Source: CAYVBJ01 sp964449075 (lineage in GTDB: Bacteria > Bacteroidota > Rhodothermia > Balneolales > Balneolaceae). From it: 64,000 nt of DNA. The notes under the pieces were generated by a model. The model ran no database searches and was not told the DNA's origin. It was given only the letters and a program-made list of their open reading frames with translations. The stretch lies in contig CAYVBJ010000011.1 of assembly GCA_964449075.1 (NCBI GenBank), forward strand, positions 22,839 to 86,838. Direction: 5' to 3'. The position numbers were made by a program, and so were the translations under genes. Shown here in pieces: positions 35,388 through 43,055 of the stretch (position 1 is its first letter; each line of letters begins with the position of its first letter).

Positions 35388-37121
35388 TTATTTCGTTTTT
35401 ACTTGTTTGGTTTCTTTTGTCAATTGTATACCCGATAAATCATCCATTTTTTCATAAGAAACACCTTTAAAAGATGGAAGTGTATCTGATATTTCACTCA
35501 TAATTTCCCTTCCGGATCCGTAGGGTAAGTTGAGGCCAAGCCGTTCACCAATGTCATGAAAAATATTCCATAATGGCATACAGTCAACTTTATTATCTTC
35601 AGTTACCCAGTTATCAAAACTTGTTCCATAGCGATCAAGCCTGCCTTCGCTCATTTCAAGATTCAGACGACGGTTCGCGTACTTGGTCTCTTTAGCAGGA
35701 AAGGTCCTCTGAATTCGTCCGTCAACATTTACGTAGCTTGCAGCATGTTCGGCAGCAACCGTAACAGGAATAACCAGGTCTGCTGTCTCTGAAGTGTGTC
35801 CGCGGTTTGTTCCAAAAAATACAGTATAAACTTTATCCAGATCGTCTTCCGTAAGAATTTTACGATCTGCAAGATTATCATTTAGAAGAATAACAACTTT
35901 TGCATTGTCAAATTTTGACCGCAGTGCTTCTGCATCCGTTTCCTGCAGTCCCAAAAGCCGGCAGCCGCTGGTATTTGGAGCCTGATCGTCAGCAAGCAGA
36001 AATCCATCACCTGAACCTTCAATAATGTGTGGAACAAAAAGGGGAGTTGCAGCACCCAGCAAATTGGCCATTTTTGAAATCAAATAATTTTCTTCTACAG
36101 ATGCATGAGCACTTCCTACAAAAAGCAACTCATCGGATGCAGATGATTCGATTTGTTCGGCAAATGTTTCAAGAGCATTATTCCAGGAAGATTTTACTGT
36201 TTCGCCGTCCAGTTTAATTTGCGGTTTAGAAATTCTGTTTTCATTGAAGATTTTGTACGCTTCGCGTCCCACGTCTGGCATCCAGTGGTCATTTACGTAT
36301 TCATTGTACCGCGGAGTAATTCTCAGCACAATATTATCCCGCGTCCAAAGATCAATATTGCATCCTTTTCCATTACTAATGTCAATGCTTGGTGTTTGAT
36401 TCATTTCCCAAACTCTTGCCTTAAATCTGAAATCAGCCGAAGTTAAAGCTCCAACCGGACATATATCAACAGTATTTAAAGAGTAGGGATCATTAAATTC
36501 CCGCCCGGGTGCGGTGATGGGATAGTTTTTATCTCCGCGTGAAACAATTGTGAGCTGATGAGTCTGACTGATTTCATCAGTGAAGCGAACACATCTTGTA
36601 CAATTGATACATCTTTCAGCATCAAGAGTTACACGGGGGCCAAGTTTAACTCGTTTGGGTTTATGAACTTTTTTAACCTCAAAGCGGCTGCCTTCCGGTC
36701 CATATTTGTAAGTTTGAATTTGCAAAGGACATTCACCTGCCTGGTCACAAATCGGACAATCCAGGGGATGGTTTGCCAGGATGAATTCAAGTGTATCTTT
36801 TTGAGCACGCTTTACCAGTTCATCGGTCTCCTGGGTAAGAACAACCATTCCTTCACTCATATCCGTATTGCACGAGGTCTGTAGCTTTGGAAACCAGCGT
36901 ATAACACGTTCACCGTTTTCATCCAGCTCATACTCTCCGGTTTCCCTGTCTTTGACAGGCAGTCCCACTTTAACCATACACTGCCGGCAGTTTGCAGGAA
37001 TAGACATGGATGGATGGTAACAGAAAAAAGGCACCTCGAGTCCATTATCAAGCATAAACTGAAGCAGTTTTGGTTTGCCTTCAAACTCAAATTCTTTTCC
37101 GTCTATATAAACTTCAGGCAT
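35388..37121 (-). CDS. nuoG: NADH-quinone oxidoreductase subunit G (short form)
   Basis: Peripheral-arm subunit carrying Fe-S clusters that pass electrons from NuoF/E toward NuoI/B. The N-terminal [2Fe-2S] ligands C34, C45 and C48 are followed by TSCNTDM, then HPLDCPICDQAGECPLQ (N5-type site) and CINCTRCVRF with DICPVGAL (N4). At 577 residues it is much shorter than E. coli NuoG (about 900): the C-terminal molybdopterin-oxidoreductase-like part is reduced and I see no extra N7 cluster motif. It lies 63 bases after nuoF and 8 bases before nuoH. Confidence 0.95.
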   Translation of the reverse strand: MPEVYIDGKEFEFEGKPKLLQFMLDNGLEVPFFCYHPSMSIPANCRQCMVKVGLPVKDRETGEYELDENGERVIRWFPKLQTSCNTDMSEGMVVLTQETDELVKRAQKDTLEFILANHPLDCPICDQAGECPLQIQTYKYGPEGSRFEVKKVHKPKRVKLGPRVTLDAERCINCTRCVRFTDEISQTHQLTIVSRGDKNYPITAPGREFNDPYSLNTVDICPVGALTSADFRFKARVWEMNQTPSIDISNGKGCNIDLWTRDNIVLRITPRYNEYVNDHWMPDVGREAYKIFNENRISKPQIKLDGETVKSSWNNALETFAEQIESSASDELLFVGSAHASVEENYLISKMANLLGAATPLFVPHIIEGSGDGFLLADDQAPNTSGCRLLGLQETDAEALRSKFDNAKVVILLNDNLADRKILTEDDLDKVYTVFFGTNRGHTSETADLVIPVTVAAEHAASYVNVDGRIQRTFPAKETKYANRRLNLEMSEGRLDRYGTSFDNWVTEDNKVDCMPLWNIFHDIGERLGLNLPYGSGREIMSEISDTLPSFKGVSYEKMDDLSGIQLTKETKQVKTK

Positions 37122-37184
37122 TATGATTCAATTTAAAATTGAAAATTATCAGTATAATTAAGATTGATTCAATGAGATTCCAAT

Positions 37185-38492
37185 TTATGCGGCATGAATC
37201 GATTTCTTACATCTTGCTTCAAATTCATCTCTGAACCTGGTAATTGTATGCCGTACCGGCCAGGCTGCCGCATCTGCAAGTGCGCATATTGTTCTTCCTT
37301 CCATTTGGGTGGTAATATCTAATAGCAGGTCAAGATCCTTGATTTCACCTTCGCCATTTTTAATTCGGAGCATAATTTTTTCAAGCCATCCGGTTCCATC
37401 ACGACAGGGTGTACACTGCCCGCATGATTCATGATGGTAAAAATGCGTGATACGCCAGAGCATGTCTACCATATCTGTATCCTCATCCATTACCACCATT
37501 CCGGCTGTACCCAGCATAGATCCAACTTCTCTCAAAGAGTCACTGTCCATGGTTACACCGTCAAGTTGATCCGCGCGAAGAACAGGAACAGATGAACCGC
37601 CGGGTATAACAGCTTTCAATTTCTTTCCATTGCGAATTCCTCCTGCTACTTCATTAATAAGATCCAGTATTGGTACACCCGATGGAAGTTCATAAACTCC
37701 GGGACGGTTTACATGTCCGGAAATGCCATACAGAATTGGTCCCGGATGATTTTTTGCCCCAACATTTTTAAACCAATCAGCCCCTTTATTTATTACACTG
37801 ACAACATGAGACAACGTTTCAATATTATTAATTGTGGTCGGTCGTCCCCACAATCCTTTCTGGGCCGGAAAAGGTGGTTTTACCCGGGGATAACCCCGCT
37901 TGCCTTCAAGTGATTCGAGCATAGAGGTTTCTTCGCCACAGATGTAAGCCCCCGCTCCTGAATGCACATAAAAATCAACACTATAGTCTGAGTCAAAAAT
38001 GTTTTTGCCGATGTAACCTTTTTTATAAGCATCATCAATCGCTTTCTCCATCATTTTTATGTAATCGCCGTATTCACCGCGAATATATACATAGATGGTC
38101 GTAATTTGCATTGCATAAGCGGCTATCAGTGCGCCCTCAATAAATACATGCGGATTGTATTCAAATATTTTCCGGTCTTTAAATGTTCCCGGTTCCGATT
38201 CATCTCCGTTGCAGGCCAGATACCGTGGTTTTCCGTCAGCCGGCGGCATGAAAGACCATTTTAAGCCGGCATTAAATCCTGCTCCTCCGCGCCCCCTGAT
38301 GTTAGCTTCCTTTACTTCATTAACAACACTTTTTGGTTCCGGCCAGCTTTTCTTATCTGTCAGCACTTTTTTGAACGCCTGATAACCGCCGTGCTTTTCA
38401 TACACGTCAATTTTATGTAAATCCGGTATATTCGGAATTAATACAGGTTCGTAATTTTTCCAGTCTACTGCCATATCAGATGTCATTTTCAT
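37185..38492 (-). CDS. nuoF: NADH-quinone oxidoreductase subunit F
   Basis: NADH- and FMN-binding subunit where electrons enter complex I. The 435-residue protein has GRGGAGF (67-73) of the flavin site, the NGDESEPGTFKDR segment, GAGAYICGEETSML, and the N3 [4Fe-4S] site ESCGQCTPCRDG with a later Cys. Three in-frame ATGs (38492, 38486, 38474) are possible. The first overlaps nuoE by 17 bases, while the third gives MAVDWKNYEPV and starts just after the nuoE stop; the choice is uncertain. Confidence 0.96.
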   Translation of the reverse strand: MKMTSDMAVDWKNYEPVLIPNIPDLHKIDVYEKHGGYQAFKKVLTDKKSWPEPKSVVNEVKEANIRGRGGAGFNAGLKWSFMPPADGKPRYLACNGDESEPGTFKDRKIFEYNPHVFIEGALIAAYAMQITTIYVYIRGEYGDYIKMMEKAIDDAYKKGYIGKNIFDSDYSVDFYVHSGAGAYICGEETSMLESLEGKRGYPRVKPPFPAQKGLWGRPTTINNIETLSHVVSVINKGADWFKNVGAKNHPGPILYGISGHVNRPGVYELPSGVPILDLINEVAGGIRNGKKLKAVIPGGSSVPVLRADQLDGVTMDSDSLREVGSMLGTAGMVVMDEDTDMVDMLWRITHFYHHESCGQCTPCRDGTGWLEKIMLRIKNGEGEIKDLDLLLDITTQMEGRTICALADAAAWPVRHTITRFRDEFEARCKKSIHAA

Positions 38493-39012
38493 TAAGTAAA
38501 GGCATTTTCATACGCTCATAATTCAGCTCTTTATTCTCACGCAGGGCATCAATTACCTGATCAACTTTTTCCGGTGTCAGATGGTTTACATATTTATCAT
38601 TGGTTACCTGCATCATAGGCGCATATCCACAGGCTCCCAGGCATTCAACTTCCTGAATTGAAAACATTCCGTCTTCGGTAGTTTCACCTGTTTTAATACC
38701 CAGTTTTTCTTCCAGATAATGGAGAATATCATATCCGCCACAGAGCTGACAGCTAAGACAGGTGCAAACATCGAGCACATGTTTTCCCATTTCCTTCTTA
38801 TAATACTGGGTGTAAAATGATGCAACTCCGTGAACATGTGCCTCCGGGAGGTCCAGAGTATGAGCTACCAGGCGCTGAACATCTTCGTTAACATGGCCAA
38901 ATTTATTCTGTGCCAGCCAGAGCACAGGAAGTGTTGCAGGTAATACCTCGGGGTATTTGCCTTTGATTTGTTCAATTTGTTCGAGTTCTTCTTTGGTAAA
39001 TTCGTATTTCAT
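38476..39012 (-). CDS. nuoE: NADH-quinone oxidoreductase subunit E
   Basis: Thioredoxin-fold [2Fe-2S] subunit (N1a) that pairs with NuoF. The 178-residue protein carries cluster ligands in DVCTCLSCQL and in VECLGACGYAPMMQV. The N-terminal LPVLWLAQNKFGHV and VASFYTQY segments are typical. It begins 5 bases after nuoD. The C-terminal tail of about 20 charged residues is not well conserved. Confidence 0.96.
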   Translation of the reverse strand: MKYEFTKEELEQIEQIKGKYPEVLPATLPVLWLAQNKFGHVNEDVQRLVAHTLDLPEAHVHGVASFYTQYYKKEMGKHVLDVCTCLSCQLCGGYDILHYLEEKLGIKTGETTEDGMFSIQEVECLGACGYAPMMQVTNDKYVNHLTPEKVDQVIDALRENKELNYERMKMPLLNENDI

Positions 39013-39017
39013 AGCTG

Positions 39018-40310
39018 TTATTTGTCTGCTTCTCCAAGTACAGGATCCATTCCTCCTATTATTACCACAGTATCTGCGACCATCTCACCGTCCAGAATAT
39101 TTTCGAGTACCTGCAAATTGCAGAATGACGGAGCTTTAATTTTAAGTCTCCAGGGATGGCCGGTGCCATCACTCTGGATATAATATCCCAGTTCACCTTT
39201 AGGCGCTTCAACTGCGTGATATGCCTCGGCACCTGCGGGCGGACAAATTCCGGTGTCTGTCATCATGAAATCATGAATCATACCTTCCATTGAGTAGTAA
39301 ACTTCATCCTTTGATGGATATGCCTGTTTCGCATTATCGGTTCGGACAGGCCCTTTTGGTAATTTTTCAAGACATTGATAAATAATTTTTATACTCTCAT
39401 GCATCTCCTCCATGCGCACAAAATATCGTGCAAGGTTATCACCTTCGAGCCGCGTTGGAACTTCAAAATCGATTTCATCGTATCTGGCGTAAGGTGCGAA
39501 CTTCCTGATATCGTAAGCATAACCGGTAGCACGCAGAACAGGGCCAGTAGCGCCAATGGCCAGAGCCTTTTCGGTGGGTACATTTCCTACATTTTCATTT
39601 CTGTCTATAAATATGCGGTTCCGGTCAAGAAATTTATGCCATCCTTTTAATTCCTTTGGAAAAGTCTGCGCAAATTCTTTAATCAGTCCCATCGCGCTGT
39701 CCGTGATGTCATTTGCAACACCACCAATTCGGGCATGTGAAACTGTAAAGCGATGACCGGTCAAATGATCCATGATGTCGTAGATCTTTTCTCGTTCCCT
39801 GAATGTCCATATAAAAAACGATACTGCGCCTGCATCCATCACCAACGTGCCCAGCCATAGCAAATGTGAAGAGATACGTGCAAGCTCACATCCAATCATT
39901 CGAATGTAATGTGCACGTTCAGGAACTTCAACGTTCGCAATTTTTTCAACAGCTGTGCAAAGAGCAACATTATTACTGTAAGGAGAGAGGTAATCCATGC
40001 GGTCTGTATAAGGCATGAATTCCTGGTAGGTTTTGTTTTCAGCAATCTTTTCAACACCCCTGTGAAGATAGCCTATATCGAGTTTGGCTTTTTCAATTGT
40101 TTCACCGTTGAGCTGCAGAACCATCCGCAATACTCCGTGAGTAGCCGGATGCTGAGGCCCCATGTTGAGAACCATTTTTGCATTAAGAGGATCACCATCA
40201 TCCATCTCTTCGATAGTCGTATGTTTATCTTCGAGACTTTTATATAAACTATTTTGATGTTCCTTAAAAAAAGTGGGATTAACTTTTGAACGTATATCTT
40301 CTAATTTCAT
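39018..40310 (-). CDS. nuoD: NADH-quinone oxidoreductase subunit D
   Basis: 49-kDa subunit that lines the quinone cavity. The 430-residue protein shows NMGPQHPATHGVLR with the quinone-contacting His, the GYLHRGVEK motif, ERAHYIRMIGCELARISSHL and the C-terminal NLQVL with a near-terminal GGMDPVLGEAD (the family's typical -D-R end is slightly altered). It is separate from nuoC, not fused, and begins 12 bases after it. Confidence 0.97.
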   Translation of the reverse strand: MKLEDIRSKVNPTFFKEHQNSLYKSLEDKHTTIEEMDDGDPLNAKMVLNMGPQHPATHGVLRMVLQLNGETIEKAKLDIGYLHRGVEKIAENKTYQEFMPYTDRMDYLSPYSNNVALCTAVEKIANVEVPERAHYIRMIGCELARISSHLLWLGTLVMDAGAVSFFIWTFREREKIYDIMDHLTGHRFTVSHARIGGVANDITDSAMGLIKEFAQTFPKELKGWHKFLDRNRIFIDRNENVGNVPTEKALAIGATGPVLRATGYAYDIRKFAPYARYDEIDFEVPTRLEGDNLARYFVRMEEMHESIKIIYQCLEKLPKGPVRTDNAKQAYPSKDEVYYSMEGMIHDFMMTDTGICPPAGAEAYHAVEAPKGELGYYIQSDGTGHPWRLKIKAPSFCNLQVLENILDGEMVADTVVIIGGMDPVLGEADK

Positions 40311-40322
40311 AAATGAAAGCGG

Positions 40323-40841
40323 TTAATCGGGATCTGGAGTTGTACTTGGCAGTTCAATTGATCCGGGAATACCGAGGAGCGGAAATTCCTTTCGCAGGGG
40401 AAAATATTTGTAGTCTTCCGGCATATATATTCTGCGGTGATCCGGATGATTCCGGAATCTGATACCAAACATATCATAGACTTCTCTTTCAAACCAATTA
40501 GCAGATGGCCAAAGACTATAAACAGAATCCACTTTGGGATTCTCTTCTTCGCATCTGATCTTAAGAAAGAGGCGGGTTCGGTCACGCAGCGAAACTAAGT
40601 TGTAGACAACTTCAAAACGCTCTTCATTGGTATAACGATCAATACCAAAAATGTCACACAGATAAACAAAACCTTGTTCATCACGAAGATATTTGCAAAG
40701 GTCGAGAGTTGCATCAGCTTCAAAGCGAACAAAAGTATCACCCGAAGATTGATAAATTTCGATTATTTTATCGAAAAATTCATCAGTAAGTGCATCTATC
40801 ACTTTTTGCAGTGGATCTGAAAGCTGTAATTCTTTGCTCAT
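40323..40841 (-). CDS. nuoC: NADH-quinone oxidoreductase subunit C
   Basis: 30-kDa peripheral subunit; it carries no cofactor. The 172-residue protein has the RDRTRLFLKI strand and the family signature WFEREVYDMFGIRFRNHPDHRRI followed by the PLRKEFPL segment. It begins one base after nuoB ends, with coupled spacing, and precedes nuoD by 12 bases. Confidence 0.96.
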   Translation of the reverse strand: MSKELQLSDPLQKVIDALTDEFFDKIIEIYQSSGDTFVRFEADATLDLCKYLRDEQGFVYLCDIFGIDRYTNEERFEVVYNLVSLRDRTRLFLKIRCEEENPKVDSVYSLWPSANWFEREVYDMFGIRFRNHPDHRRIYMPEDYKYFPLRKEFPLLGIPGSIELPSTTPDPD

Positions 40842-40842
40842 A

Positions 40843-41325
40843 TTACGTATCCAATAAAACGGAATGTTCAGTTTTAATTTTATCCTGAATTTTCATGAGT
40901 GCATGAATAACTGCGTCAGGCCGTGGCGGACAACCTGAAATATATGCATCAACGGGAAGGAAATTGTCAACTCCCTGAACAACACCATAACAGCGATGCA
41001 TACCCCCGGTAGAAGCACAGGCCCCCATTGCAATACACCATTTAGGGTCGGGCATCTGATCCCAGATTCTGCGAATTGCGTGCGACATTTTGTAGGAACA
41101 CCATCCCGCTACAATCATTACATCACTCTGCCGTGGTGAAAATCGAAAAACTTCAGATCCAAACCGGGATACGTCATATCGGGGACCGGCAAATGCCATC
41201 ATTTCGATAGCACAGCAGGCTAATCCCATTGGCATCGGCCATGCTGCATTAGCTCTTGCCCAGTTAGTGATTGTGTCGAGTTTTGTGGTGAGATAACCCT
41301 CACCCATAGCACTTTCAATTCCCAT
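40843..41325 (-). CDS. nuoB: NADH-quinone oxidoreductase subunit B
   Basis: Subunit carrying the terminal N2 [4Fe-4S] cluster that reduces quinone. In the 160-residue protein the ligands are the tandem cysteines of LACCAIEMMA, the Cys of MGACASTGGM and the Cys of ISGCPPRPDAV. The neighbouring FGSEVFRFSPRQSDVMIVAG segment is typical. It begins 3 bases after nuoA. Confidence 0.97.
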   Translation of the reverse strand: MGIESAMGEGYLTTKLDTITNWARANAAWPMPMGLACCAIEMMAFAGPRYDVSRFGSEVFRFSPRQSDVMIVAGWCSYKMSHAIRRIWDQMPDPKWCIAMGACASTGGMHRCYGVVQGVDNFLPVDAYISGCPPRPDAVIHALMKIQDKIKTEHSVLLDT

Positions 41326-41328
41326 ATA

Positions 41329-41715
41329 TCAGATTTCATTTGAAGATTTTAGCTCTTTAAAATCCCAGTCGAGTGTACCTTTTTTCAAGGTATAAAAGAG
41401 CCCTATGAATAATATTACAATAAATACAATCATCGCAAAAAACGTTCCTATGTCATGTTCAAGAAAACGAACAGCCCAGGGATATATGAAAACGACTTCC
41501 AGGTCAAAAACAATGAATTCCATTGCTACCAGGTAAAAAGCAACTGAATATCTTGAACGGGCTTCACCAACAGGATCCATTCCGCTTTCATATGGATTAA
41601 GTTTAATTCGATTTGGCCTGTGGGGACCGAGGATTCTTGATAGAGTCATCAATAGAAGGGCTACAATCAGTGTAACGCCAATCAAAACCAATATGGGTAC
41701 GTAATTTTCAAGCAT
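41329..41715 (-). CDS. nuoA: NADH-quinone oxidoreductase subunit A
   Basis: Small membrane subunit of complex I with three helices; 128 residues. The loop with NPYESGMDPVGEARSRYSV and the following FYLVAMEFIVFDLEVVFIYPW are diagnostic. It is the first gene of the minus-strand nuoABCDEFGH operon, and its promoter should be in the 323-base region upstream of 41715. Confidence 0.97.
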   Translation of the reverse strand: MLENYVPILVLIGVTLIVALLLMTLSRILGPHRPNRIKLNPYESGMDPVGEARSRYSVAFYLVAMEFIVFDLEVVFIYPWAVRFLEHDIGTFFAMIVFIVILFIGLFYTLKKGTLDWDFKELKSSNEI

Positions 41716-42038
41716 ATAAAACTGTTTATCTTACAGAAAATAAAATTATCTTCTCAGTAATCGAAAGTCAATCAAAAATCTGATCGAATATACCGCTTCT
41801 GAATGGTAATTTGCATCTTTATTCACAAAAAAAATTATTTAGACTGATTTTAAAATAAAGACTCCAGCATGCATTTGAAAATGGATTCAGATTTAATGAT
41901 CCGGAACATTACCGGTTCAGACCTGTTAATATTCCGGTACAGAAAGATTCAATAATCTTTCCGGAATTTTCTAACTGTAATTCTTGCAAATATTTATATC
42001 AAAATTCGGAAACGATTTACGCTTGAAAATTTTTCTAC
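41716..42038. promoter_or_regulatory. Divergent control region of the nuo operon and a TPR gene
   Basis: This 323-base region contains no gene. It holds four CCGG tetramers within 64 bases (41901, 41912, 41934, 41961), notable in AT-rich surroundings. The last two flank a hairpin described separately. These could be regulator sites for complex I expression, but no known operator was recognised. Confidence 0.45.
41932..41966. repeat. Interrupted inverted repeat upstream of nuoA
   Basis: An inner 7-base stem (41943-41949 with 41954-41960, loop of 4) is extended by an outer TTCCGG/CCGGAA pair (41932-41937 with 41961-41966), with a 5-base bulge on one side. There is no following T-run on either strand, so it is not an intrinsic terminator; an operator or a structured leader are possibilities. 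Confidence 0.6.
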
Positions 42039-42977
42039 ATGATAATTTATACTCAAATTTCAGTTATAATGACATTCATAATCTCCCTTTATTTAACTCT
42101 GGTTGGCGTAGCTGATTTAAAAGCAAATTCGGGTGCATCGGAGTATTACGATGAACAGCTCATGAAAGGGATTGAATCTTTTTATCAAACAGACTGGGCA
42201 GATGCCCGGAAGCATTTTAGAAAGCTAAAAGATGAGTTCCCGAATGATCCTAGAGCTTATTTCTTCGAATCTATGATTCCTTTCTGGAAATATTTTTTTG
42301 TAGAGCAAAATCATGAATATTCCGAGAGCTTTTTTGAATTATCTGAAGTTGCTATTGAGAAAAGTGAGAAAATGCTTAAAAATTCACCTGCAGATACAAC
42401 CACGGTCATGCTTTTAAGCGGACTCTATGGTTACAGAAGCCTGGTTGCTGCGGGTGAGAAAGAGTACAGGGAAGCAATTAAAAGTGCCTTGCAGGGTTTT
42501 GGTTACACCCGTAAACTCCTGTCGTTAGATGAAGTTCGTCCCGATGCATACATAGGAAGGGGAATGTTTCAATATATGGTTGGGAATGTACCACGAGAAT
42601 TAAAATGGATGACAAATATATTCGGATTAAAAGGTGACAGGGAACTCGGATTAAATGAGCTTAAAAAAGCAGCTTCTTCAGATTCTTATGTAAGTGTGGA
42701 TGCAAGAATGATTCTTGCTTATCTCTATCGAAAGGAGTTGGATTATAAAACAGCTCTCTCTTACCTGGATTCCCTGATTAGTGAATATCCGGCAAATTCC
42801 ATATTTCAATTTACAAGAGCTGAAATTTTAGAGGAGATGAACAGGCCCGGACCTGCGGTAGATGCTTATCAAACAGTGATAAATCTTGATAATGAAAATG
42901 TGGAACCGCTGTTGGAGAAAAGCAGAAATCGGATCAATAAACTCAGCGGCCTGGGCTATTCCGAAAATAATTATTAG
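42039..42977 (+). CDS. TPR-repeat protein with N-terminal hydrophobic segment
   Basis: 312-residue protein with an N-terminal membrane or signal segment (about 8-27) followed by helical pairs that fit tetratricopeptide repeats: around 45-75 (QTDWADARKHFRKLKDEFPNDP), 185-225, and 225-290 (KELDYKTALSYLDSLISEYP, then RPGPAVDAYQTVINLD). The central ELKWMTNIFGLKGDRELGLNELKKA segment occurs in Bacteroidota TPR proteins of unknown function. Likely periplasmic or membrane-anchored. A second start at residue 11 (42069) would give a shorter signal. It is divergent from the nuo operon. Confidence 0.75.
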   Translation: MIIYTQISVIMTFIISLYLTLVGVADLKANSGASEYYDEQLMKGIESFYQTDWADARKHFRKLKDEFPNDPRAYFFESMIPFWKYFFVEQNHEYSESFFELSEVAIEKSEKMLKNSPADTTTVMLLSGLYGYRSLVAAGEKEYREAIKSALQGFGYTRKLLSLDEVRPDAYIGRGMFQYMVGNVPRELKWMTNIFGLKGDRELGLNELKKAASSDSYVSVDARMILAYLYRKELDYKTALSYLDSLISEYPANSIFQFTRAEILEEMNRPGPAVDAYQTVINLDNENVEPLLEKSRNRINKLSGLGYSENNY

Positions 42978-43014
42978 GATTTCACTTACCCGATGTTTTT
43001 TACAAAAAATTTTT

Positions 43015-43053
43015 ATTACTTACTTCTATAAGTAATCCGCGATTAAAAATCGC
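43015..43053 (+). promoter_or_regulatory. Two adjacent hairpins just before the T9SS-protein start codon
   Basis: ATTACTTA at 43015-43022 pairs with 43029-43036 around a 6-base loop, and GCGATT at 43039-43044 pairs with 43048-43053 around a 3-base loop. The second ends two bases before the ATG at 43056 and leaves no room for a Shine-Dalgarno site. The first could also help end transcription from 42977, but no T-run follows. Confidence 0.45.
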
Positions 43054-43055
43054 TT

